DNA from: Hormiphora californensis
Lineage: Eukaryota > Ctenophora > Tentaculata > Cydippida > Pleurobrachiidae
DNA: 64,000 nt
Reading direction: 5' to 3'
Assembly: GCA_020137815.1 (NCBI GenBank)
Contig: CM035351.1
Coordinates: 5,073,792 to 5,137,791 of the forward strand
The position numbers and the translations under genes were made by a program. Shown here piece after piece: positions 54,637 to 64,000 of the stretch; the stretch's first letter is position 1; each line of letters opens with the position of its first letter. The notes below the pieces were generated by a model, which was not told the DNA's origin, did no database searches, and saw only the letters and a list, made by a program, of their open reading frames with translations.

Positions 54637-56127
54637 TCATCCTTTAGCTAGTGAGCGCTTGTTGAACCCAAATCCGGAGGAGAAATAGTCATTAGCCTTG
54701 GGAGTATTCTTCTTATCTTCAGCAGCACCAGGATTTACAATTTCAAGCCCTTGTAGAGGTGTAAATGCAATACTGGAGGCAGTACCGGATGTTTGGGCTC
54801 CTGTTTTCACCGTAGATTTCCCGCCCCATATAGCCTGATCTTTCTGGATCTTTTCTCTGGACTTTCTTAGGAAAGAGTGAGGGCTGTCTTCTTGTCAATC
54901 ACAGCCTGCCGCACCTTCCCAGATCCCTCCTTACCCACGTTACCCTAAACTAAACCCGATCTCGCCCTGTAGGACATCCTCCTCTACCTGTGCAAATGTC
55001 ATCCTGTTTGCTCTCCTCCTCAGCTCAGTGACCGCTGTTTTCTCCTTCATCTTCCTCACCCTCCTACCTCCCCGCTTCTTCCTCGGCTCGTCGTCATGGT
55101 CTGGGGAGGGCCTTGCCGCGTGTAGGCCGGGGGTGCCTCCTGGAGTTTATCAATCTTGGTGGTGATGTCATCGAAGAACTGCTGCCCAACATGACCATCC
55201 GGAGCCTGGTGGCAGGCATCTAACTCTGGCAGCCAGGGTACACTTAGCAGCCAACAGTTTGGCAGCTTTCCTCCTGTACTCCTTAGTGAGTCCCTGGACC
55301 ATCTCAGAAGTAGTATAGGATCCCAGTGTGAGGCTTGTATCTGAGTGCTACTAAACCCGCTCAGGGCCTTCTTGGTCTGGACCCAACACCAGGACATTGC
55401 AACTGGGCATCTTAGAGAGAGCGGTCAGACCCCCAGCCTGGCCCATCAACTTAGGTAGCCACTGTAGTACCGATAATCCTTGACAAGTTAGGGGCGATCA
55501 TAGGCCATCCTAGGACTCAACATACAACAAGATATTCTGCCGCACTTCATCGAGTTCAAATGCCGCCGCACACGCTTCTAATCAGGAGTTTCAGTTTATC
55601 CTCCTCTAAGTGGTTTTCCCTGAGTTGTGGCAGCTGTCACACTCACCACCATCACAGTAGCAGAGGGGAGGAAGTTGAAGGGACTCTGCGTCAAACCTAC
55701 TTTTGTGTAGATCATTACCAAGATATGACACAGTCTTGATAAAGTCCATGGGGTTTAGAACAAGGGATTCTAACTCAGGGAATCGATCACTATAAAGATC
55801 CCTGATATACTTGTGAATAAAAAACACCTCATTATCAACCTCTACAGCCATGTTATTAGCATCTACTATCAAGTTGTACTCGGGATGTGACTCAACAGGA
55901 CCCGAACAGTGGGCTGGCTCCTTAGAAAACACATCGATTGCCTCTTTAATATCCAATAGTGTCTGTGAGTGAAGGAGGCGGAATATGTTGGTGTGCTCGG
56001 TGTTGGCTTCACTCGTTTCCATTTCTTCCAGTTCCTCTTTTAGAGGTTTGGTGTCCTCTGCATCGAAGGCGGAGGGGTCCTCATCCAGTTCATCGAGGTC
56101 AGCTAACAGTTCATCGGCCAGAGACAT
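54637..56127 (-). pseudogene. PRPF31: PRPF31 spliceosomal protein, intronless and frameshifted
   Basis: It spans 1491 bp, close to the full length of human PRPF31 (499 residues), with no intron. The N-terminal part is clean (MSLADELLADLDEL; YNLIVDANNMAVEVDNEVFF; RDLYSDRFPELESLV). From about 55670 the frame breaks: TVMVVSVTAATTQG, MIAPNLSRIIGTTVAT, KLMGQAGGLTALSKMPSCN and KKALSGFSS are all recognisable but in different frames, so at least five indels are needed. The end is clean again (SIAFTPLQGLEIVNPGAAE ... YFSSGFGFNKR, stop 54637). PRPF31 bridges U4 and U6/U5 snRNPs through its NOP domain. The conserved residues between indels point to sequence error or a very young retrocopy. Confidence 0.85.
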
Positions 56128-56382
56128 GGTACCTTGCTGCTGTTTGGAAAGTGGGGCTGTTAGGAGGGATGGGGAACAAGGAATAGGAATGGGATTCGAT
56201 TATGGGATTCGGTTATGGGATTCGGTTATGGGATTCGATTATAAGCTAAGGAATATTCTTAGGGATATTTTATTCAAGAGAACAGAGGGGGCCAGGGGAT
56301 TTTATATATTGTAGTCAGTAAAACGCATGTAATCTCAATAAGCCTTCCATTAAAATAACATCTACACAACCCGGAATAACAT

Positions 56383-58090
56383 CTACATAACTAGGAATTG
56401 TCTGATTTGTCCCGCTGTAGGACTACCGCTAGGTTTCATCTCCCCCAACTGGGAGGGGGCCACCATGCTCCTCCTCTCAAACATCAGTACCTCTTTACAG
56501 ATGTCAGTAAGAGGCAGAGAGGCAACAGTCTCAGGGTTTGTCGGTGAGCAGGGAAGGAGAGACCTGATTCTGTGTCTACAGAGGTCAACGAGGGGCGAGG
56601 GGCTTGTAGTTTTCGCTCCAATCCTCATTAACAGTTCTGATTTTGGCGGATTCATTGTCACTGGATGACTTTTATTACGCAACATGAAGACTTGTGTCTG
56701 GTGAAAGGAGGGAACTTGGTCAACCAGGGCCTGATGTATAAAGTGCTTGTGGTCCTCTCCTGCAGTAGATTCTACAATGTACTGGAGAGTGAGAGGGAAG
56801 ACACTGTCCCTAGTGAAGGTATAGTTAGACCTAATCAGGTACCCCAAACATTTCACCCTCCCATGCCTTACAACAACCTTCAAGACAGAACTAGGTACTA
56901 TCTCCATCAGTGACCATCGTGGCATCAGCTTCACGAGCGCCTCTATCAACTCCAAACAGTCCATATCCTGGAGTGTCTTGACAAGCTCCGAACTTGCCCC
57001 AGCCACGGCTGTATCACGCGGCATCTTCTTGAGGAGGAGCTGGAGGATGAAACAGGAATCATCCTCCATCCCAGTGGTGGCAAGGTTCTCGAAAACAGAT
57101 ACTGAGGGGTGTTGAGGAGTAGGGGTCGGTGCTACACATCAGGGGGTCTGCACCGTGTTTCAATAAGCTAGTAACACACGATATACTGTTGTTAAACACC
57201 GCCTGACTGAGAGGCGTGTCAACCTCAGTTCGACCGATAGCGCCCTCAACGTCAGAGCCTGCCTCTAAAAGGAGAGAGAGACACCGGGGGTGGCCCCCGA
57301 TCACTGCACTGTGTAGAACAGTACCGTTTGTAGTAACAACGCTCACACTAGCCCCCTCAGCCAGGAGGCACTCTACAATCTCTGGGTGTCGGTTCTGGGC
57401 CGCTAGAAACAAAGGAGTAACTCCATCACTAGCCTTGAGATCCACTGCGTAGGTGTACCTCTCAAGGAGGAGCTGGGCACTAGCAAGATGGCCTTCTTGG
57501 CACGCCAGATGTAGGGGTGTGATCCCATAATCAGTTGCCTTGTATTGGAATCCAGGCTGGGATATTGTCTCCCTGAGGAATTCCGTGCAACCCTTCCTAG
57601 CACAAGAGTGAGCAATAGTCCATCCCTCGAAGGACGATATATTGGGGTTTATCTCCATCTCAGTAATCAGTGTTCTAAACAGAGGCAGATTATCGTTCTC
57701 CACCGCTCTATCTAAACAGGAACACCCATCCCCGTCCACAGCATCCACTACAGCCCCCTTAGAGTGGAGTAACCTCACTGCCTCCTCCCTGTTACTCGCT
57801 ACAGCCAGCATGAATGGGCTGACTCCCTTGTGGGTTAGACAGTTCACATCTGTATCGGGGGATGTTAGGAGGGCAGTACAGCAGGCCACATTACCCCTCT
57901 CAGCAGCTAAATGTAGAGCAGTCCGACCCTGGTTATCTGGGATATTGGTACTTGCTCCTGCAGCTATCAGACTTACTACATCGGCCTCTGCCTCCTTGAT
58001 ACACGCCTTGCTGATCTCAGACAGAGTTGAGTGGTCGATATAGGAGAAGGGGCAGGGGCGAGAGGGGCTCTTTGATCGTCGACGCTTCAT
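56383..58090 (-). CDS. Ankyrin-repeat and SOCS-box (ASB-type) protein with one frameshift
   Basis: Two overlapping minus-strand frames (58090-57059 and 57069-56383) form one protein of about 570 residues with a frame change near 57062-57130. Residues about 50-320 contain eight ankyrin repeats (for example GRTALHLAAERGNVACCTAL, GITPLHLACQEGHLASAQLL, GVTPLFLAAQNRHPEIVECL). After a helical region comes a SOCS box, PLVDLCRHRIRSLL ... VASLPLTDICKEVLMFE, with the L-C-R BC-box and an L-P-L Cul5-like box. ASB proteins are substrate receptors of Elongin B/C-Cullin 5 ubiquitin ligases. The N-terminus has a basic KRRRSKSPSR stretch. Continuity of the family architecture across the slip suggests a single-base sequence error or a recent mutation. 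Confidence 0.85.
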
Positions 58091-58225
58091 TCCTGAGATG
58101 GAAGTTGTTATTTGTAAACTGAGAATTAGGGACTACTAGGGTGAAAGGAAACGCTTTTATCAAACTAAAACGCTAAAATGTTACAATATGTATTTTCCAT
58201 TTACAAAGAAAAAAAATCAATATTA

Positions 58226-61200
58226 TCAGGGTGTGAACTGCATGTCGTGTTTGCTAGTCGCGAGCGCGCTTGCGAGACAAGCAAACACGTCAAGGTTCAT
58301 TAACAAGCATGCTGCTCATTCATTTTAGATTTAATACACAATGTAAGGATACCATGTAATAGGTGAGACTCTTGCCGTCACCCTCGTTCAAGTCCCGTGA
58401 AAAACGGAGCAGTACACGCAAACTGATGCCCATTTTCCTCGCGTGACCCCGATTCAGCAGTTTGAGACACCAACTCTTTAGGGGGCCATATCTCAGGAAC
58501 CAGACAAGATAGGAAAAATCGCCGTCTAACGAGGCGTACAGTTTTTAATCTAGTTTACCACTGTACCGGCCGTTTCACTCTCCGACCTAAAACAAAAATC
58601 GCAACCCCACAAAACTTCAAAATAATGAAATTCGCATCTCGCATGTCGTGTTGCATGTCGTGTTGCATGTCGTGTCATGTTATTGACGCGCTCGCGTTCA
58701 ACTCTCACACAGCAGCTGCAGAACATGGCGGGAAACATCGAGGAGTAGAGAGAGGGTCGGTGCCGAATCAAATATTTCTTGATCTTGATCTACTCCATCT
58801 CTCAGCTATCCTACCACTCATCAACTCGATCTCTAAGCTACCCTACCCCTCATCTACTCCATCTTTCAGCTACCCTACCCCTCATCTACTCCATCTTTCA
58901 GCTACCCTACCCCTTATCTAGTCCATCTCTCAGCTACCCTACTCCTCATCTACTCCATCTCTCAGCTTCCCTATAAGGGAAGCATAGAGATGGAAACGAT
59001 TAGGGGTAGGGAATCCCTACCCATAATCGTTTCCATCTCTATGCTTCCCTAACCCTCATCAACTCCATCTTTCAGCTACCCTACCCCTAATCTAGTCCAT
59101 CTCTCCGCTACCCTACTCCTCATCTACTCCATCTCTCAGCTACCCTACCTCCCATTTACTCCATCTCTCAGCTACCCTACCTCCCATTTACTCCATCTCT
59201 CAGCTTCCCTACCTCCCATTTACTCCATCTCTCAGTTTACCTACCTCCCATTTACTCCATCTCTCAGCTTCCCTACCTCCCATTTACTCCATCCCTGCCT
59301 CCCATTTACTCCATCTCTCAGCTTCCCTACCTCCCATTCACTCCATCTTTCAGCTTCCCTACCTCCCGTTTACTCCATCTCTCAGCTTCCCTACCTCCCA
59401 TTTACTCCATCCCTGCCTCCCATTTACTCCATCTCTCAGCTTCCCTACCTCCCATTTACTCCATCTCTCAGCTACCCTACCTCCCATTTACTCCATCTCT
59501 CAGCTTCCCTACCTCCCATTTACTCCATCTCTCAGCTTCCCTACCTCCCATTTACTCCATCCCTCAGCTTCCCTACCTCCCATTTACTCCATCTCTCAGC
59601 TTCCCTACCTCCCATTTACTCCATCTCTCAGCTTCCCTACCTCCCATTTACTCCATCCCTCAGCTTCCCTACCTCCCATTTACTCCATCTCTCAGCTTCC
59701 CTACCTCCCATTTACTCCATCTCTCAGCTACCCTACCTCCCATTTACTTCATCTCTCAGCTTCCCTACCTCCCATTTACTCCATCTCTCAGCTTCCCTAC
59801 CTCCCATTTACTCCATCGCTTACCTTCCCTACCTCCCATTTACTCCATCTCTCAGCTTCCCTACCTCCCATTTACTCCATCTCTCAGCTACCCTACCTCC
59901 CGTTTACTTCATCTCTCAGCTTCCCTACCTCCCATTTACTCCATCTCTCAGGGGTAGGAATGTTAGCAGTTAGGATAAATGAGAGATGGAGTAAATGGGA
60001 GGTAAAGAAGCTGAGAGATGGAGTAAATGGGAGGTAGGGAAGCTGAGAGATGGAGTAAATGGGAGGTAGGGAAGCTGAGAGATGGAGTATTTATGGGAGG
60101 TAAGGAAGCTGAGAGATGGAGTAAATGGGAGGTTGGGAAGCTGAGAGATGGAGTAAATGGGAGGTAGGGAAGGTAAGCGATGGAGTAAATGGGAGGTAGG
60201 GAAGCTGAGAGATGGAGTAAATGGGAGGTAGGGAAGCTGAGAGATGAAGTAAACGGGAGGTAGGGTAGCTGAGAGATGGAGTAAATGGGAGGTAGGGAAG
60301 CTGAGAGATGGAGTAAATGGGAGGTAGGGAAGGTAAGCGATGGAGTAAATGGGAGGTAGGGAAGCTGAGAGATGGAGTAAATGGGAGGTAGGGAAGCTGA
60401 GAGATGAAGTAAATGGGAGGTAGGGTAGCTGAGAGATGGAGTAAATGGGAGGTAGGGAAGCTGAGAGATGGAGTAAATGGGAGGTAGGGAAGCTGAGGGA
60501 TGGAGTAAATGGGAGGTAGGGAAGCTGAGAGATGGAGTAAATGGGAGGTAGGGAAGCTGAGAGATGGAGTAAATGGGAGGTAGGGTAGCTGAGAGATGGA
60601 GTGAATGGGAGGTAGGGAAGCTGAGAGATGGAGTAAATGGGAGGCAGGGATGGAGTAAATGGGAGATAGGGAAGCTGAGAGATGGAGTAAACGGGAGGTA
60701 GGGAAGCTGAAAGATGGAGTGAATGGGAGGTAGGGAAGCTGAGAGATGGAGTAAATGGGAGGCAGGGATGGAGTAAATGGGAGGTAGGGAAGCTGAGAGA
60801 TGGAGTAAATGGGAGGTAGGTAAGCTGAGAGATGGAGTAAATGGGAGGTAGGGAAGCTGAGAGATGGAGTAAATGGGAGGTAGGGTAGCTGAGAGATGGA
60901 GTAAATGGGAGGTAGGGTAGCTGAGAGATGGAGTAGATGAGGAGTAGGGTAGCGGAGAGATGGACTAGATTAGGGGTAGGGTAGCTGAAAGATGGAGTTG
61001 ATGAGGGTTAGGGAAGCATAGAGATGGAAACGATTATGGGTAGGGATTCCCTACCCCTAATCGTTTCCATCTCTATGCTTCCCTTATAGGGAAGCTGAGA
61101 GATGGAGTAGATGAGGAGTAGGGTAGCTGAGAGATGGACTAGATAAGGGGTAGGGTAGCTGAAAGATGGAGTAGATGAGGGGTAGGGTAGCTGAAAGATG

Positions 61201-61834
61201 GAGTAGATGAGGGGTAGGGTAGCTTAGAGATCGAGTTGATGAGTGGTAGGATAGCTGAGAGATGGAGTAGATCAAGATCAAGAAATATTTGATTCGGCAC
61301 CGACCCTCTCTCTACTCCTCGATGTTTCCCGCCATGTTCTGCAGCTGCTGTGTGAGAGTTGAACGCGAGCGCGTCAATAACATGACACGACATGCAACAC
61401 GACATGCAACACGACATGCGAGATGCGAATTTCATTATTTTGAAGTTTTGTGGGGTTGCGATTTTTGTTTTAGGTCGGAGAGTGAAACGGCCGGTACAGT
61501 GGTAAACTAGATTAAAAACTGTACGCCTCGTTAGACGGCGATTTTTCCTATCTTGTCTGGTTCCTGAGATATGGCCCCCTAAAGAGTTGGTGTCTCAAAC
61601 TGCTGAATCGGGGTCACGCGAGGAAAATGGGCATCAGTTTGCGTGTACTGCTCCGTTTTTCACGGGACTTGAACGAGGGTGACGGCAAGAGTCTCACCTA
61701 TTACATGGTATCCTTACATTGTGTATTAAATCTAAAATGACTGAGCAGCATGCTTGTTAATGAACCTTGACGTGTTTGCTTGTCTCGCAAGCGCGCTCGC
61801 GACTAGCAAACACGACATGCAGTTCACACCCTGA
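58226..61834. mobile_element. 3.6-kb near-perfect palindromic (foldback) element with TTA target duplication
   Basis: The two ends, TCAGGGTGTGAACTGCATGT and its complement, are flanked by TTA on both sides (58223-58225 and 61835-61837). The outer about 560 bp of each arm (to about 58790, and from about 61270) are the same unique sequence in inverse orientation with only isolated mismatches (for example GCTCATTCATTTT against GCTCAGTCATTTT). Inwards, each arm is an array of a 32-bp unit (CTCCCATTTACTCCATCTC plus TCAGCTTCCCTAC). Arms meet at a non-palindromic spacer near 59952-59985. No transposase frame; the mirrored open frames at 58550-58771 and 61289-61510 are repeat products. A 3-bp TTA duplication is the PIF/Harbinger preference, so a non-autonomous element of that group is possible. 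Confidence 0.88.
58790..61270. repeat. 32-bp minisatellite in both orientations
   Basis: About 35 copies in the left half read on the plus strand and a similar number in the right half on the minus strand. Variants (AGCTACCCTAC, ATCCCTGCCTCC, CATCGCTTACCTTCC) recur in mirrored but not identical order, so the arms have changed copy number independently. Confidence 0.9.
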
Positions 61835-61977
61835 TTATGAAACAAACTATACTATAAAATAACCAAAAATAATGATGGTTCCCATGGAAGCACACGTTTA
61901 TAAAACTAGTGTTCACAGACACACATAAAACTAGTGTTCACAGACACAAGATCCGGTATTACAAGAAATCCAGATTT

Positions 61978-63540
61978 CTATTGAAAGGCTACAAGGTGTG
62001 GCATCTCTAGTTCGAACCACCCATTGCCATTGCTGCCATGTTCCAGGAAAATTTGATCGATCTTATCTAGGTCGTCTCTGTAGGGAAATTTCTTTATCTC
62101 AACACCGTTCAAGGACGCCCTAAAGCTGCCACTATCACAGAAAATAACCACTTCGAATTCTTCCTGATCCTTCAAAGGTTTGTAAGTGTCCCTAATTTCT
62201 GTCATCCATCCGTTACTGAAATTTGTGTTCATCACAATCGTCTTCGGGGGTCGGAAATCAAGGTGAAAGAAGTTGAAACCATTCTGCATCCTTTTAAGAT
62301 TGACATTGAACTTTTTTGTACCTTTCGAGAACCTTCCTAAGAACTTAATCGTATCTCCTTGCTTCAGAGGCCGACGCAACTTATGATCAGTCGGTAGTAG
62401 GGTGGTAGGGAGAGCAGGAGGGACTGAGCCGAACTGTTCGCTGGTAGAATCCTCTGGTATTTCTAGCTGGAACCACCCATTGCCATTGCTGCCATGTACC
62501 AATTCAATTTGATCGATCTTATCCAGGTCGTCTCTGTAGGGAAACTTCTTTATCTCAACACCGTTCAGGTACGCTCTAAAGCTGCCAATATCACAGAAAA
62601 TAACCACTTCGAATACTTCGTGTTCCCCCAGTGGTTTGTAAGTGTCCCTTATTTCAGTCATCCATCCCTTATTGAACTTGGTGTTCATCACAATCGTCTT
62701 CGGGGGTCGGAAATCAAGGTGAAAGAAGTTGTAGCGGTTCTGACTTCGAGTAAGGTTAATATTGAACTTTATTGTACCCAGGGAGTACTTTCCAAACACC
62801 TTGATTCTATCTCCTTGCTTCAGAGGCCGATGCAACTTATGATATTGTGTTGGCATGGGAGTGGTAAAGGTGGGAAAAGCGGAGGGAGCTTTAATGGAGC
62901 AGAAACGGTTTCCAATGGGGTCATGCACAAACCAAACAGATCTGAACTGCGCCAGTTTAAGATGGCGGGCTTTGAATGGGAAGCTCTCTTTTTCAACTCC
63001 ATTAATAAAAACCTGAAACTCAGTCAGACCTGCTTTTATCTCGACTGTGAACTCGGAATTGGTCTTGAACTGAGTGTACGTATCCCTAATCTCGGTTTGC
63101 CAACTTCCGCCGCTTTGATGATTGTAGACCAACTGTTCAGGTGGTCTCAGCGCAATATGAAAACCGAATCGCTCCCGGTCTGTGCTGAGATTTATGGAGA
63201 AAGGCTCGGTGCTACCAGAATAAAAACCTTTCCCAATAATTCTATCTCCGACTGTGAGATACTTCAATGGAGTTTCCGCGGCATTTACATCCACAAACTT
63301 GCTAGAAGAAGAGGAAGGAAGGACAGGCATACTAGCTGCAGTAGAAGAGGAAGGAATAGAAGGTTCGTATGCCGGTGGGATAGATTTACGCAGCAGCTCG
63401 TCCTTAGCCCTATTTTCTCTTCTCAACTTCATCAGGTACTCCACTACGACCTCTTGGGAAACTGCATTCACCTCCTTCGTTAGTTTCTCATCAGAGGCTG
63501 CCTCTAGGTCCTCTAGGGTAGAGAAGTACCCCAGACTCAT
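61978..63540 (-). CDS. Galectin with three carbohydrate-recognition domains
   Basis: Single-exon frame of 520 residues. Residues 1-50 are a charged helix (VVVEYLMKLRRENRAKDELL), then a Ser/Pro linker. Three galectin domains follow at about 88-220, 235-370 and 388-518. Each has the sugar-binding core H-x-x-x-R-P-P, then N-x, W and E-x-R: FHIALRPPEQLVYN ... WQTEIRD in the first, FFHLDFRPPKTIVMNT ... WMTEIRD in the second and third. The usual H-x-N-P-R asparagine is replaced (HLDFR in domains 2 and 3). Domains 2 and 3 are almost identical, pointing to recent duplication. No signal peptide, as is normal for galectins, which leave cells unconventionally and bind beta-galactosides. The palindromic element begins about 140 bp past the stop. 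Confidence 0.93.
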   Translation of the reverse strand: MSLGYFSTLEDLEAASDEKLTKEVNAVSQEVVVEYLMKLRRENRAKDELLRKSIPPAYEPSIPSSSTAASMPVLPSSSSSKFVDVNAAETPLKYLTVGDRIIGKGFYSGSTEPFSINLSTDRERFGFHIALRPPEQLVYNHQSGGSWQTEIRDTYTQFKTNSEFTVEIKAGLTEFQVFINGVEKESFPFKARHLKLAQFRSVWFVHDPIGNRFCSIKAPSAFPTFTTPMPTQYHKLHRPLKQGDRIKVFGKYSLGTIKFNINLTRSQNRYNFFHLDFRPPKTIVMNTKFNKGWMTEIRDTYKPLGEHEVFEVVIFCDIGSFRAYLNGVEIKKFPYRDDLDKIDQIELVHGSNGNGWFQLEIPEDSTSEQFGSVPPALPTTLLPTDHKLRRPLKQGDTIKFLGRFSKGTKKFNVNLKRMQNGFNFFHLDFRPPKTIVMNTNFSNGWMTEIRDTYKPLKDQEEFEVVIFCDSGSFRASLNGVEIKKFPYRDDLDKIDQIFLEHGSNGNGWFELEMPHLVAFQ

Positions 63541-63757
63541 GGTCCTATGAGAGAAGTTGGAATGAAATTTGAAAACACTAATGGATAACGATTTTTTTGT
63601 ATGAGAATCTAATCTTGAAGATTTATCGATAAAAACAAAGTATGAACAAACAAAAAATTTAAAAATCAGCCAAAAAGTTTTTACAGAAAAAATGTCTCTT
63701 AAAAATATAAATTTCTACAAAAATTAAAACATCACATTAAAGAGTTCACTCTTCTGA
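63541..63757. other. Intergenic, no gene seen
   Basis: AT-rich gap of about 220 bp between the galectin start and the DHCR7 stop; both genes are on the minus strand. Confidence 0.5.
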
Positions 63758-64000
63758 TTAAAAGATACCCGGTATAATCTTGTAGGGAACATGTTTACAG
63801 TAGGTATCCCACCAGGTCCCGTACTTGGCGGCACACTTCTCATCATCCCTATAGGTTCTGTGTACCAACAGAATTATCAGGAATATGGTATAAGAGAAGG
63901 GCATGAGATGGGTTAGCCCTGCTGGAACGCTCCAGAAGAAAGCAAGTAGTATCTCAGGGAGGTAGTGGAAGTGTCGTGCGACTCCCCACCAGCCAGAATA
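63758..64000 (-). CDS. DHCR7: 7-dehydrocholesterol reductase, C-terminal end (partial)
   Basis: The last 80 codons run in from the window edge and end at TAA (63758-63760). SGWWGVARHFHYLPEI, a hydrophobic segment, then LLVHRTYRDDEKCAAKYGTW and VPYKIIPGIF are the conserved end of the ERG4/ERG24 sterol-reductase family; human DHCR7 ends VPYRLLPGIF, whereas lamin B receptor and TM7SF2 end ...PYIY, so DHCR7 fits best. The enzyme reduces the C7-C8 double bond of sterols in the ER membrane using NADPH. The R-H-x-H/N-Y and K-Y-G motifs of the catalytic region are present. The rest lies outside the window. Confidence 0.87.
   Translation of the reverse strand, partial: YSGWWGVARHFHYLPEILLAFFWSVPAGLTHLMPFSYTIFLIILLVHRTYRDDEKCAAKYGTWWDTYCKHVPYKIIPGIF

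Noticed and set aside
58790-61270. Regular 32-bp repeats considered as a CRISPR array
   Set aside because: Units are contiguous with no unique spacers, occur in both orientations in an animal genome, and have no cas genes.
58550-61510. Mirrored identical frames (73, 98 and 65 codons) in the two palindrome arms
   Set aside because: They exist in pairs only because the arms are identical; one is built from a repeated ATGTCGTGTTGC word and another from the 32-bp minisatellite.
58226-61834. Palindrome as a missing-adapter read chimera
   Set aside because: Flanking genes differ on the two sides, arm repeat counts are unequal, there are mismatches between arms, and a TTA duplication bounds the element; an artefact would continue the mirror into the flanks.
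62494-63483. 329-codon plus-strand frame opposite the galectin
   Set aside because: Shadow of the galectin gene; no coding character of its own.

Overview
This is nuclear DNA from an animal. Genes are split by short GT-AG introns (about 85-500 bp) and belong to animal families: Homer, a class I bHLH E protein, MAD1, Lunapark, an ankyrin/SOCS-box protein, H2A.Z, mitochondrial ribosomal L37, Mediator MED4, DHCR7 and a three-domain galectin. CR1-like LINE pieces, pogo-like MITEs and many long (GA/CT)n tracts fit this. The compact genes, abundant simple repeats and family set suggest an early-branching invertebrate (sponge-like), but the species cannot be fixed from the sequence alone.

Layout. 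0-9 kb (+): end of an M1 aminopeptidase preceded by a 12-bp minisatellite; two tandem DOMON/cytochrome b561 genes, the second frameshifted; MED4; the cyclophilin PPIL3. 9-16 kb: repeat-rich DNA with a small secreted lectin-like gene (-). 16-24 kb (-): an E-protein gene whose helix-loop-helix exon runs into about 1 kb of badly called sequence. 20-29.7 kb: mostly microsatellites and foldback elements. 29.7-32.7 kb: an intact LINE ORF1 (-) and a 5'-truncated reverse transcriptase tail (+). 32.8-33.4 kb (-): the last two exons of MAD1. 34.7-39.1 kb (+): Homer, broken by a decayed copy of an acidic nuclear-protein gene whose intact parent lies at 38.5 kb, with a roughly 200-bp satellite between them. 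39.9-43.3 kb (+): MRPL37 and H2A.Z. 43.8 kb: an unrecognised single-exon gene. 45-49.5 kb (+): a 14-exon, 778-residue protein with a C-terminal P-loop NTPase that I cannot place in a family. 50.8-58.1 kb (-): Lunapark, a frameshifted intronless PRPF31, and an ASB-type gene. 58.2-61.8 kb: a 3.6-kb near-perfect palindromic element made largely of a 32-bp minisatellite, bounded by TTA. 62-64 kb (-): a three-CRD galectin and the end of DHCR7.

There is no pathway cluster; most genes are housekeeping and independently oriented. The strongest candidates for something new are the giant palindromic element, the P-loop gene and the Homer interruption. Several genes (second DOMON gene, Homer, PRPF31, ASB, E protein) carry frameshifts while the encoded protein stays well conserved, so sequence error must be excluded before calling any of them a pseudogene.
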